DNA of 64,000 nucleotides from Gammaproteobacteria bacterium (GTDB taxonomy: Bacteria; Pseudomonadota; Gammaproteobacteria; Pseudomonadales; Pseudomonadaceae): positions 120,965 to 184,964 of the forward strand of contig JAHJYA010000082.1 of assembly GCA_018826895.1 (NCBI GenBank), given 5' to 3'. Under the pieces are notes generated by a model. That model did not search any database and was not told the origin of the DNA. It saw only the letters and a program-made list of their open reading frames with translations. Position numbers and translations under genes: made by a program. Below, one piece after another: positions 16,655 through 24,990 of this stretch. How positions within the stretch are numbered: position 1 is the first letter of the stretch; the number at the start of each line of letters is the position of its first letter.

Positions 16655-16752
16655 CTAGGGTTCCGGTCCACCGATCAGTTGATCGCTGGATGACTGGTCC
16701 GAGAGTTGGCGACCTCCTTCGAGGTTACACGGCGGGATAAAAGCCCGGGAGA
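16655..16752 (+). ncRNA. Guanidine-I (ykkC) riboswitch, copy 2
   Basis: It has the same ordered blocks as copy 1 (CTAGGGTTCCGG, GACTGGTCCGAGAG, ACCTCCTTCGAGGT hairpin, ACACGGCGGGATAAAAGCCC, GGGAGA) with a different variable stem. It lies 67 bp before the second binding-protein gene and controls the long transport and degradation operon. Confidence 0.95.
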
Positions 16753-16819
16753 ACGCGCCCCATCTGGTGGGGAACAGCCGCGAACTCTTGCCCGCCCATT
16801 CTCGAACTGGAGGTTCCTC

Positions 16820-17887
16820 ATGCGTAAGCCCCATCTGTTCTCCGTTCTCGCGGCAGGTCTCACCGCCGTCCTCAGCTTCAACACCCAGGCCGCACAAAAA
16901 GACAGCTTCAGCGTTTGCTGGACTATCTATGCCGGCTGGATGCCTTGGGAATACGGCCAGGCCTCCGGCATAGTCGACAAATGGGCGAAGAAGTACGGCA
17001 TCGACATCGATGTGGTGCAGATCAATGACTATGTCGAATCGATCAACCAGTACAGCGCCGGTCAGTTCGACGGCTGCAGCATGACCAACATGGACGCCCT
17101 GACCATTCCGGCCGCCGGCGGCGTCGACTCAACCGCGCTGATCATCGGTGACTTCTCCAACGGCAACGACGGCATCGTGGTCAAGGGCGAGAAGAAAACC
17201 CTGGGCGACCTCAAGGGCCAGAACGTCAACCTGGTCGAGCTGTCCGTGTCGCACTACCTGCTGGCTCGCGGCCTGGATAAAGCCGGTCTGAGCGAGCGTG
17301 ACCTCAAGGTGGTCAACACCTCGGACGCCGACATGGTCGCGGCCTTCGCCACCTCCGACGTCACCTCCGTGGTCACCTGGAACCCGCTGCTGGCCGAAAT
17401 CGAAGCCACCCCGGCGGTGACCAAGGTGTTCGACTCCAGCCAGATTCCCGGCGAGATCATCGACCTGATGGTGGTCAACAGCGACACCCTCAGGGACAAC
17501 CCCGCCTTCGGCAAAGCAATGACCGGCGCCTGGTACGAAATCATGGCCACCATGAGCGCCGACACCCCGGCGGGGATTGCCGCCCGTGAGCACATGGCCA
17601 AAGCCTCCGGCACCGATCTGGCCGGTTACGAAGCGCAATTGGCGGCGACCAAGATGTTCTACTCGGCCAAGGACGCCGTGGCCTTCGCCAAGAGCCCGAA
17701 ACTGCCGGCGACCATGAGCAAAGTGGCCGAGTTTTCCTTCAGTCACGGCCTGCTCGGTGAAGGTGCGCAAAGCGCCGAAGCCATTGGCATGAGCTTCGCC
17801 AACGATGTGGTCACCGGCGACAAGGGCAACCTCAAACTGCGCTTCGACCCGACCTATATGCAGATGGCGGCAGACGGCGCGCTGTAA
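16820..17887 (+). CDS. ABC transporter substrate-binding protein for guanidine, paralogue 2
   Basis: A 355-residue paralogue of the protein at 15382: signal peptide ending near TQA-AQKDS, CWTIYAGWMPWEYGQASG, AGQFDGCSMTNMDALTIPAAGGVD and PGEIIDLMVVNSDTL. Both end in the conserved YMQMAADxAL. ATG 16820 directly precedes the signal peptide and follows GGAGG. It is separated from the permease by 60 bp and presumably is the main receptor of the transporter. Having two receptors may widen the affinity range. Confidence 0.88.
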   Translation: MRKPHLFSVLAAGLTAVLSFNTQAAQKDSFSVCWTIYAGWMPWEYGQASGIVDKWAKKYGIDIDVVQINDYVESINQYSAGQFDGCSMTNMDALTIPAAGGVDSTALIIGDFSNGNDGIVVKGEKKTLGDLKGQNVNLVELSVSHYLLARGLDKAGLSERDLKVVNTSDADMVAAFATSDVTSVVTWNPLLAEIEATPAVTKVFDSSQIPGEIIDLMVVNSDTLRDNPAFGKAMTGAWYEIMATMSADTPAGIAAREHMAKASGTDLAGYEAQLAATKMFYSAKDAVAFAKSPKLPATMSKVAEFSFSHGLLGEGAQSAEAIGMSFANDVVTGDKGNLKLRFDPTYMQMAADGAL

Positions 17888-17947
17888 CACCGCAGAGGGA
17901 CCGGGGTGCCCCGCTCCCTCTACGCATTCCACGGCCTGAGGTAATCC

Positions 17948-18763
17948 ATGCGCCTGATCAATCGCCACCCAGACCGCAGCGGCCGCCTGATGCTGGTGTT
18001 GCTGCCCTTCGCCCTGCTGCTGTTCGCCTACTTCGTGGGCTCGGCGCAGCGCCTGGCCGACAACCCCAACGACAAGCTGCTGCCCAGCGCCAGTCAGATG
18101 GCCGCTGCGGTCGATCGTCTGGCCTTCACCGAAGACAAGCGCAGCGGTAACTACCTGTTCTGGGAAGACACCGCCGCCAGCCTCAAGCGCCTGGCCATGG
18201 GCCTGGGCATCGCCGCTGCCGTGGGCCTGTGCCTAGGCATCGCCGCTGGCACCCTGCCGCTGTTCAGTGCGCCGCTGTCGCCCTTGCTTACGGTGTTGTC
18301 GATGGTCCCGCCGCTGGCGATTCTGCCGATCCTGTTTATCGTCTTTGGCCTCGGCGAATTGTCCAAGGTGATGCTGATCGTCATCGGCATCACCCCGGTG
18401 CTGGCCCGCGACCTGGAACAGCGCGCCCGGGAAATCCCGCCGGAGCTGCTGATCAAGGCGCAAACCCTCGGCGCCAGCACCTGGACCCTGATCCTGCGCG
18501 TGGTCCTGCCACAGATCCTGCCGCGCCTGCTGATCGCCCTGCGCCTGGTGCTCGGCTCGGCCTGGCTGTTCCTGATCGCCGCCGAAGCCATCGCCAGCAC
18601 CGACGGCCTGGGCTACCGGATCTTTCTGGTACGCCGCTATATGGCCATGGACGTGATCCTGCCCTACGTGCTGTGGATCACCCTGCTCGCCTGGCTGATG
18701 GACCTGGGCCTGCGCCAACTGACCCGCCTGTGCTTCCCCTGGTATGAAGGAGCCAAGGCATGA
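17948..18763 (+). CDS. ABC transporter permease, guanidine uptake
   Basis: A 271-residue inner-membrane permease of the NitT/TauT (BPD_transp_1) type with about six helices. The cytoplasmic EAA-type loop is EIPPELLIKAQTLGASTWTLILRVVLPQILPRLL, which docks on the ATPase, and EAIASTDGLGYRIFLVRRY follows. The stop codon overlaps the ATPase ATG (ATGA), so the two are coupled. Confidence 0.9.
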   Translation: MRLINRHPDRSGRLMLVLLPFALLLFAYFVGSAQRLADNPNDKLLPSASQMAAAVDRLAFTEDKRSGNYLFWEDTAASLKRLAMGLGIAAAVGLCLGIAAGTLPLFSAPLSPLLTVLSMVPPLAILPILFIVFGLGELSKVMLIVIGITPVLARDLEQRAREIPPELLIKAQTLGASTWTLILRVVLPQILPRLLIALRLVLGSAWLFLIAAEAIASTDGLGYRIFLVRRYMAMDVILPYVLWITLLAWLMDLGLRQLTRLCFPWYEGAKA

Positions 18764-19683
18764 GTGATAAAGAAAGTAGCGCCGTAGCGAGCGAGTTGCT
18801 GGCAAGGCGCACGGAGCGCAGCAACCGGAATGGACACGGAGTCCCTGAGGATTGCGAGCACCGCGCAACGCAGCCAGCGGCGCGCGCAGTAGGCGCTTTC
18901 ATCGAAGTCAAAAATGTCTGGCAGGAATATGGCGACCAAGTTGTTCTAGAGCGCCTCAACCTGAATATCGCCGAGGGCGAGTTCTGCACCCTGGTCGGTG
19001 CATCCGGTTGCGGCAAGTCGACCTTTCTGCGCCTGCTGCTCGGCCAGGAACGCGCCAGTCGTGGGCAGATTCTGCTGGCTGGGCAACCCTTGGCCGGCGA
19101 ACCGGATGCCAGCCGTGGCGTGGTATTCCAGCGCTACTCGGTGTTCCCTCACCTGACGGTGCTGGACAACGTCGCCATCGGCCTGGAACTGCCGCGCTCG
19201 CCGCTGCTCGGTCGGCTGCTCGGCAGCGCCAAGCGTGAAGCCCGCGAACAGGCCGCGCAGATGCTCAGCAAGGTCGGCCTCGACCATGCCCTGGACAAAT
19301 ACCCGACCCAGCTTTCCGGCGGCATGCAGCAACGCCTGGCGATTGCCCAGGCGTTGATCATGAAACCGCGTGTGCTGCTGCTCGACGAGCCCTTCGGCGC
19401 TCTCGACCCCGGCATCCGCAAGGACATGCACGGCCTGCTGCTGGAACTGTGGAACGAGACCCGCCTGACCGTATTTATGGTCACCCATGACCTGAGCGAG
19501 GGTTTCAGCCTGGGCACCCGCCTGCTGGTGTTCGACAAGACCCGCATTGACCCCCACGCACCGAACGCTTTCGGCGCGCGCATCACCTACGACATCCCTT
19601 TGAACAGCGACCGCCGCGCCACGCGCGCCGCCGTCGACGCACTGCCGGCGCACATCACCGCCGGCCTGCAACCCGCCGTCTAA
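18760..19683 (+). CDS. ABC transporter ATP-binding protein, guanidine uptake
   Basis: A 307-residue ATPase with Walker A GASGCGKS, Q-loop VVFQRYSVFPHL, signature LSGGMQQRLAIAQAL, Walker B VLLLDEPFGALD and the switch His in VTHDLSEG. Residues 5-47 do not belong to the family: they are Arg- and Ser-rich and coded by a 129-bp segment with inverted ends. Without them the protein would begin MS..IEVKNVWQEYG, the normal start. The insertion is in frame and upstream of all motifs, so activity is probably kept. Confidence 0.9.
   Translation: MSDKESSAVASELLARRTERSNRNGHGVPEDCEHRATQPAARAVGAFIEVKNVWQEYGDQVVLERLNLNIAEGEFCTLVGASGCGKSTFLRLLLGQERASRGQILLAGQPLAGEPDASRGVVFQRYSVFPHLTVLDNVAIGLELPRSPLLGRLLGSAKREAREQAAQMLSKVGLDHALDKYPTQLSGGMQQRLAIAQALIMKPRVLLLDEPFGALDPGIRKDMHGLLLELWNETRLTVFMVTHDLSEGFSLGTRLLVFDKTRIDPHAPNAFGARITYDIPLNSDRRATRAAVDALPAHITAGLQPAV
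18772..18900. repeat. 129-bp in-frame element bounded by inverted repeats
   Basis: GAAAGTAGCGCC at 18772-18783 mirrors GGCGCTTTC at 18892-18900. Inside is a GTTGCT ... AGCAAC stem. The segment is exactly 43 codons, has no stop, and forms residues 5-47 of the ATPase. It looks like a small non-autonomous insertion tolerated in the coding region. Confidence 0.6.
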
Positions 19684-19692
19684 GGAGCCACC

Positions 19693-20421
19693 ATGACAGC
19701 CTCGCTCACCCTGCGCCCCAGCCTGTACGACGAAACCGTCCCCGGCGGCGGGCATACCTCTTTCGTCCTCAAGCGCGGCCAGTTGCTGCGCATCACCGAT
19801 CTCGAAGGCGGCGCCAACGTCAGCCTGCTGCTGCTCAATGCCGCCGAGAAAAGCGAACGGCTGAACCTGCCCGACTCGCTCAAATGCCAGCACACCGCCA
19901 AGCTCACCGCTGGCCACTGCCTGTACTCGGACATGGGCCGCGTGCTCGCCGCCATCACCGCCGACACCTGCGGTTGGCACGACAGCTTCGGCGGCGTGCT
20001 TTCGGCCGCCGAAGTGCAGGAGAAGTACGGCAGCGGCAGCTATCAGCAACTGCGCAACGGCTTCTTCCGCAACGGCGTGGACAACCTGCTGGTGGAAATG
20101 GGCAAGTGGAACCTGGGCCTGGCCGACCTGCTGATGTGCCTGAATCTGTTTAGCAAGGTCACGGTCGATGGCGACGGCTGCTTCCACTTCCAACCAGACA
20201 ACTCCAAGGCAGGCGACTACATCGAGCTGTATGCGCCAATGGACACCCTGGTGGTGCTCACTGCCCTGCAACACCCCATGGACCCCAACCCGGTGTACGC
20301 GCCCAAGCCGGTGCAGCTGAACTGGAGCAAGGTCGAGAGCGACGGCATCAGCGTGCTCTGTCGCACCTCGCGCCCCGAGAACGGCCGCGGCTTCCACAAC
20401 ACCGAACGCCTGTACATCTGA
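19693..20421 (+). CDS. DUF1989 protein, carboxyguanidine deiminase subunit (urea carboxylase-associated protein)
   Basis: A 242-residue DUF1989 protein. Visible are [65 protein letters not shown] and [18 protein letters not shown]; the Cys and His in TCGWHD are candidate metal ligands. Such pairs were long called urea carboxylase-associated proteins. Published work assigns them to a two-subunit carboxyguanidine deiminase (CgdAB), which turns carboxyguanidine into allophanate and ammonia. It lies 9 bp after the ATPase and 10 bp before its partner. Confidence 0.88.
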   Translation: MTASLTLRPSLYDETVPGGGHTSFVLKRGQLLRITDLEGGANVSLLLLNAAEKSERLNLPDSLKCQHTAKLTAGHCLYSDMGRVLAAITADTCGWHDSFGGVLSAAEVQEKYGSGSYQQLRNGFFRNGVDNLLVEMGKWNLGLADLLMCLNLFSKVTVDGDGCFHFQPDNSKAGDYIELYAPMDTLVVLTALQHPMDPNPVYAPKPVQLNWSKVESDGISVLCRTSRPENGRGFHNTERLYI

Positions 20422-20431
20422 GGACGCCAAC

Positions 20432-21067
20432 ATGACGCTCACCCACAGCGACAAACACCCGGAAGCGGCCGTGTACCGCGCCACCATCGGCGCCGGCGAG
20501 CCCTTTATCACCGAAATAAAGGCCGGCCAGACCCTGCGCCTGCTCGACCTGGAAGGCAACCAGGCGGTCGACACCCTGTTCTACAGCGCGCAAAACCCAC
20601 GCGAGCGCTATGACGTGCAGCGCACCCTGCGCAAACAGAACCGCGTCTACCTGACCACCGGCAGCGTGCTCTATTCCAACCTCGGCCAGCCGATGCTGAC
20701 CATCAGCGCCGACACCTGTGGCCGCCACGACACCTTAGGCGGCGCCTGCGCCCAGGAAAGCAACACGGTCAGGTACGCCCTGGACAAACGCTACATGCAC
20801 AGCTGCCGCGACAACTTTCTGCGCGCCAGCCTGCACGACGGCCGCCTGAACAAGGCCGACATCAGCGCCAACATCAACTTCTTTATGAACGTGCCGGTTA
20901 CCCCCGAAGGCGGCTTGACCTTCGAGGACGGCATCTCCGCCGCCGGCAAGTACGTCGAGCTGGTCGCGCACATGGACATCATCGTGCTGATCTCCAACTG
21001 CCCGCAGCTCAACAACCCCTGCAACGGCTACAACCCGACCCCAGCCGAGGTGCTGGTGTGGGATTGA
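20432..21067 (+). CDS. DUF1989 protein, second carboxyguanidine deiminase subunit
   Basis: A 211-residue DUF1989 protein homologous to the preceding gene: [63 protein letters not shown] and [14 protein letters not shown]. Both subunits keep the TCGxHD motif. The two are expected to form a heteromeric enzyme between the carboxylase and allophanate hydrolase steps. Which of the pair is CgdA and which CgdB cannot be told from sequence alone. Confidence 0.88.
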   Translation: MTLTHSDKHPEAAVYRATIGAGEPFITEIKAGQTLRLLDLEGNQAVDTLFYSAQNPRERYDVQRTLRKQNRVYLTTGSVLYSNLGQPMLTISADTCGRHDTLGGACAQESNTVRYALDKRYMHSCRDNFLRASLHDGRLNKADISANINFFMNVPVTPEGGLTFEDGISAAGKYVELVAHMDIIVLISNCPQLNNPCNGYNPTPAEVLVWD

Positions 21068-21071
21068 GGAC

Positions 21072-21154
21072 CGTAGGGTGGATGTCGCTTTTTACATCCA
21101 CCGGCTTTTAACAGCAGCCCCGGTGGAAAACGCTTCGCGGTTTTCCACCCTACG
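21072..21154. repeat. CGTAGGGTGGA inverted repeat
   Basis: CGTAGGGTGGA (21072-21082) and TCCACCCTACG (21144-21154) are perfect inverted ends. Two internal hairpins (GGTGGATG..CATCCACC and GGTGGAAAAC..GTTTTCCACC) make a cloverleaf-like palindrome. It sits within the operon and may act on mRNA stability. Confidence 0.8.
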
Positions 21155-21244
21155 AATAGCCACTTCAGATGATTTCCCACCCCGGACGACCGGGGTGCAG
21201 ACCCAATACCGCGGGACGGCCCGCCCCTTTCGAGGACACCTCGA

Positions 21245-24200
21245 ATGTTCACCAAACTGCTGATCGCCAACCGTGGCGCCATTGCCTGCCGCATCCTGCG
21301 CACCCTGCGTGAATTGCAGGTAGGCGGCGTGGCCGTGTACTCCGAAGCCGACCTCGCCAGCCTGCACCTGCAACAGGCCGATGAGGCCTACAGCCTGGGC
21401 GAAGGCCCGGCGGCGGGCACTTACCTCGTGGTCGAGAAGATTCTCGACGTTGCCAAACGCAGCGGTGCCCAGGCCATCCACCCCGGCTACGGCTTCCTCT
21501 CGGAGAATGCCGCCTTCGCTGAAGCCTGCGAGGCCGCGGGTATCGCCTTCGTTGGCCCCACGCCTGAACAGTTGCGCGTATTCGGCCTCAAGCACACTGC
21601 CCGCGCCCTGGCCAAACAGCATGGCGTGCCGATGCTCGAAGGCACCGAGTTGCTAGCAGACCTTGAGGCGGCGCTGGTCGCCGGCGAGCAGGTCGGCTAT
21701 CCGGTGATGCTGAAAAGCACCGCTGGCGGTGGCGGCATCGGCATGCGTGTGTGCAACAGCGCCGCCGAACTGAGCGACGCCTTCGAGGCGGTCAAACGCC
21801 TGGGGCAGAACAACTTCAGCGATAGCGGCGTGTTTATCGAAAAGTACATCCAGCGCGCCCGCCACCTGGAAGTGCAGGTGTTCGGCGACGGCCAGGGCGA
21901 GGTCATCGCCCTCGGCGTGCGCGACTGCTCAGTGCAGCGGCGTAACCAGAAGGTGCTGGAAGAGACCCCGGCACCAAACCTGCCAGCCGGCATGGCCGAT
22001 GAGCTGTGCGCAGCCGCGATCAAGCTGGCCAAGGCGGTCAGCTACCGCAGCGCTGGCACGGTCGAGTTTGTCTACGACAGCGAGGCCGAGCGCTTCTACT
22101 TCCTCGAAGTGAACACCCGCCTGCAGGTCGAGCACGGCGTCACCGAACAGGTCTGGGGCGTCGACCTGGTGCGCTGGATGGTCGAGCTGGCGGCCGGCGA
22201 TCTGCCGCCGCTGGCCGAGCTGGCACGCAACCTGGCGCCCAGCGGCCACTCCATCCAGGCGCGGCTGTACGCCGAAGATCCGGGCCGCGATTTTCAGCCC
22301 AGCCCCGGCCTGCTGACCGCCGTGCAGTTTCCGCCCGCTGACGGTCAGGCGCTGCGCATCGATACCTGGGTCGAAGCCGGCTGCGAAATCCCGCCCTACT
22401 TCGACCCGATGATCGCCAAAGTCATCACCTGGGCGCCCAGCCGTGAGCAGGCCAGCGCCGCCCTGAGCCAAGCCCTGGCCGACTCGGTGCTGTATGGCGT
22501 GGAATGCAACCGCGACTACCTGCGGCAGATTCTCGCCGACGCGCCCTTTGCCAGCGGCCAGCCCTGGACCCGCTGCCTGGACGGCCTGGTGTACCGCGCC
22601 AACACCGTCGAGGTGCTCAGCGGCGGCACCCAGACCACCGTACAGGATGTTCCCGGCCGCATCGGTTACTGGGCCGTGGGCGTGCCGCCGTCGGGGCCGA
22701 TGGACAGCCGCGCGCTGCGCCTGGGCAACCGCCTACTCGGCAACCCCGAAGGCGCCGCCGGCCTGGAAATCACCATGAGCGGCCCGACCCTGCGCTTCAA
22801 CACGGACGCGGTCATCGCAGTCACCGGTGCCGAGCTACCGCTGAGCCTCGACGGCATCGCCCAGCCGATGAACACCGCGCTGCTGATCACCGCTGGCAGC
22901 ACCCTGACCCTCGGCACCATTGCCGGTGCTGGCGCGCGCAGCTACCTGAGCCTGCGCGGCGGCGTCCAGGTGCCGGATTACCTGGGCAGCAAAAGCACCT
23001 TCACCCTCGGCCAGTTCGGCGGCCACGCCGGCCGCGCCCTGCGTGCCGGTGACGTGCTGCACCTGCCCGCCCTCGATGACGCCACAGCCGGCGCGCAGCT
23101 ACCCGTCGAACTCTGCGAGCGACTACCGGCAGTGCGCGAAATCCGTGTGATCTACGGCCCCCATGGCGCGCCGGAATACTTCACCGAAGGCTATATCGCC
23201 ACCTTCTTCGCTACCGCCTGGGAGGTGCACTTCAACTCCAGCCGCACCGGCGTACGCCTGATCGGCCCCAAGCCGGAGTGGGTACGCGACAGCGGCGGCG
23301 AAGCCGGCCTGCACCCCTCCAACATCCACGACAACCCCTACGCCATCGGCGCGGTGGACTTCACCGGCGACATGCCAGTGATCCTCGGCCCGGACGGCCC
23401 GAGCCTCGGCGGCTTCGTCTGCCCGGTGACCATTATCGAAGCGGACCTGTGGCAGCTCGGCCAACTCAAAGCCGGCGACAAGGTGCGCTTTGTCCCGGTA
23501 GAAATCGCCACGGCGCGGGAACTGGCAAAAGCCCACAGCAGCGAATGCGCCACCCTCTGTAGGAGCGAATTTATTCGCGATAACGGCGGCGCGGTCATCG
23601 CGAATAAATTCGCTCCTACAAGCCCCATCGTTCTCGATATCGGCGAGGCCGATAAACGCCTGGTCGCGCGCCTGTCTGGCGACACCCACCTGCTGCTGGA
23701 AATCGGCGCACCGGAGCTGGACCTGGTGCTGCGCTTCCGTGGCCATGCGTTGATGCAGGCACTGGAGGCCAAGGCCCTGGACGGGGTGATCGACCTCACC
23801 CCCGGCATCCGCTCGCTGCAGGTGCATTACCAGCCGGAAACCCTGTCCCTGGCCAACTTGCTGGCGATCATCGTCGGCGAGTGGGACGCCGTGTGCGCCG
23901 CGCAGGACCTGCGTGTACCGTCGCGGATCGTCCACCTGCCGCTGTCCTGGGATGACCCGGCCTGCCAGTTGGCCATCGACAAATACATGACCACGGTGCG
24001 CAAAGACGCACCCTGGTGCCCGAGCAACCTGGAGTTCATCCGCCGGATCAACGACCTGCCGAACCTCGACGAAGTCCACCGCACGGTGTTCGACGCCAGC
24101 TACCTGGTGATGGGCCTGGGCGACGTCTACCTCGGCGCGCCGGTGGCCACGCCGCTGGACCCGCGCCACCGCCTGGTCACCACCAAATACAACCCGGCAC

Positions 24201-24877
24201 GCACCTGGACCGCGGAGAACTCCGTGGGCATCGGCGGCGCCTATATGTGCGTGTACGGCATGGAAGGCCCAGGCGGTTACCAGTTCGTCGGCCGCACCCT
24301 GCAGATGTGGAACCGCTACCGCAAAGTCGCCGCCTATGACAGCAAACCCTGGCTGCTGCGCTTCTTCGACCAGATCCGCTTCTACCCGGTCTCGGCCGAC
24401 GAGTTGCTGCGCATCCGCCGCGACTTCCCCCTGAGCCGCTACCCGCTGCGTATCGAACACAGCGAGCTGGCCCTGGCCGACTACCAGCACTTCCTTGAGC
24501 AAGAGGCCGACGGCATTGCCGCGTTCCGCAGCCAGCAACGCGGCGCTTTCGACGCCGAGCGCCAGCGCTGGATCGAATCCGGCCAGGCGCATTTCGACAG
24601 TGAAGAGGTGCTTGCCGAGATCGGCGAAGACGCGCCGCTCAGCGCTGGCCAGCATGGCATCGATAGCCATATCGCCGGCAACCTCTGGCAGGTCCAGGTG
24701 AGCGTCGGTGACCGGGTCCAGGCCGGTGATGTGCTGGTGGTTCTGGAGTCGATGAAGATGGAAATCCCCCTCACCGCCCCGCGCGACGGCGTGATCAGCG
24801 AGGTCCTCGTGCAGCCCGGCTCGCCGGTCCGCGCCGGGCAACGGGTGGTGGTGGTGCAAGAACCCCAGCCCGAATAA
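21245..24877 (+). CDS. Biotin-dependent guanidine/urea carboxylase
   Basis: A 1210-residue multidomain enzyme. Domains in order: biotin carboxylase (about 1-450; ATP loop STAGGGGIGM, EVNTRLQVEHGVTEQ), KipA/AHS2-like carboxyltransferase part (about 455-770; TVQDVPGRIGYWAVGVPPSGPMD), KipI/AHS1-like part (about 793-1000), linker, and biotinyl domain with VLESMKMEIPL near the C-terminus (biotin on the Lys of MKM). It carboxylates its substrate with bicarbonate and ATP. With guanidine riboswitches and DUF1989 partners, guanidine is the likely physiological substrate rather than urea. Residues 772-792 are encoded by an in-frame REP palindrome between the two carboxyltransferase parts. Confidence 0.93.
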   Translation: MFTKLLIANRGAIACRILRTLRELQVGGVAVYSEADLASLHLQQADEAYSLGEGPAAGTYLVVEKILDVAKRSGAQAIHPGYGFLSENAAFAEACEAAGIAFVGPTPEQLRVFGLKHTARALAKQHGVPMLEGTELLADLEAALVAGEQVGYPVMLKSTAGGGGIGMRVCNSAAELSDAFEAVKRLGQNNFSDSGVFIEKYIQRARHLEVQVFGDGQGEVIALGVRDCSVQRRNQKVLEETPAPNLPAGMADELCAAAIKLAKAVSYRSAGTVEFVYDSEAERFYFLEVNTRLQVEHGVTEQVWGVDLVRWMVELAAGDLPPLAELARNLAPSGHSIQARLYAEDPGRDFQPSPGLLTAVQFPPADGQALRIDTWVEAGCEIPPYFDPMIAKVITWAPSREQASAALSQALADSVLYGVECNRDYLRQILADAPFASGQPWTRCLDGLVYRANTVEVLSGGTQTTVQDVPGRIGYWAVGVPPSGPMDSRALRLGNRLLGNPEGAAGLEITMSGPTLRFNTDAVIAVTGAELPLSLDGIAQPMNTALLITAGSTLTLGTIAGAGARSYLSLRGGVQVPDYLGSKSTFTLGQFGGHAGRALRAGDVLHLPALDDATAGAQLPVELCERLPAVREIRVIYGPHGAPEYFTEGYIATFFATAWEVHFNSSRTGVRLIGPKPEWVRDSGGEAGLHPSNIHDNPYAIGAVDFTGDMPVILGPDGPSLGGFVCPVTIIEADLWQLGQLKAGDKVRFVPVEIATARELAKAHSSECATLCRSEFIRDNGGAVIANKFAPTSPIVLDIGEADKRLVARLSGDTHLLLEIGAPELDLVLRFRGHALMQALEAKALDGVIDLTPGIRSLQVHYQPETLSLANLLAIIVGEWDAVCAAQDLRVPSRIVHLPLSWDDPACQLAIDKYMTTVRKDAPWCPSNLEFIRRINDLPNLDEVHRTVFDASYLVMGLGDVYLGAPVATPLDPRHRLVTTKYNPARTWTAENSVGIGGAYMCVYGMEGPGGYQFVGRTLQMWNRYRKVAAYDSKPWLLRFFDQIRFYPVSADELLRIRRDFPLSRYPLRIEHSELALADYQHFLEQEADGIAAFRSQQRGAFDAERQRWIESGQAHFDSEEVLAEIGEDAPLSAGQHGIDSHIAGNLWQVQVSVGDRVQAGDVLVVLESMKMEIPLTAPRDGVISEVLVQPGSPVRAGQRVVVVQEPQPE
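23558..23620. repeat. REP palindrome inside the carboxylase gene
   Basis: A 63-bp palindrome beginning TGTAGGAGCGAATTTATTC and ending with its reverse complement CGCTCCTACA. It is exactly 21 codons in frame and adds residues 772-792 (CRSEFIRD ... NKFAPT) at a domain junction of the carboxylase. It is the same repeat as at 11784. Confidence 0.95.
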
Positions 24878-24884
24878 ACCACGG

Positions 24885-24936
24885 CGTGGGAGGGGCTTTC
24901 GCCGCGACTAGCCATAGGCGCTATCGCGGCTAACAC
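24885..24936. repeat. Intergenic GTGGGAGGGGCTTT / CGCGGCTAA repeat
   Basis: GTGGGAGGGGCTTTCGCCGCGAC followed by a reversed GTCGCGG-like arm (TCGCGGCTAA), in the gap before allophanate hydrolase. A reversed single copy (GCGGCTAAAGCCCCTCCCAC) lies at about 37853-37872. Confidence 0.6.
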
Positions 24937-24990
24937 GCAGCGCCGCCCACCCAACGCCCAGGCAGAGCGAAACCTACAAGGAAACCTGAC

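Noticed and set aside
18946..20574. 542-codon open frame on the minus strand
   Set aside because: Runs opposite to three well-identified genes of the guanidine operon and lacks any motif.
23123..24859. 578-codon open frame on the minus strand
   Set aside because: Antisense shadow of the carboxylase gene, which is full length with all motifs.
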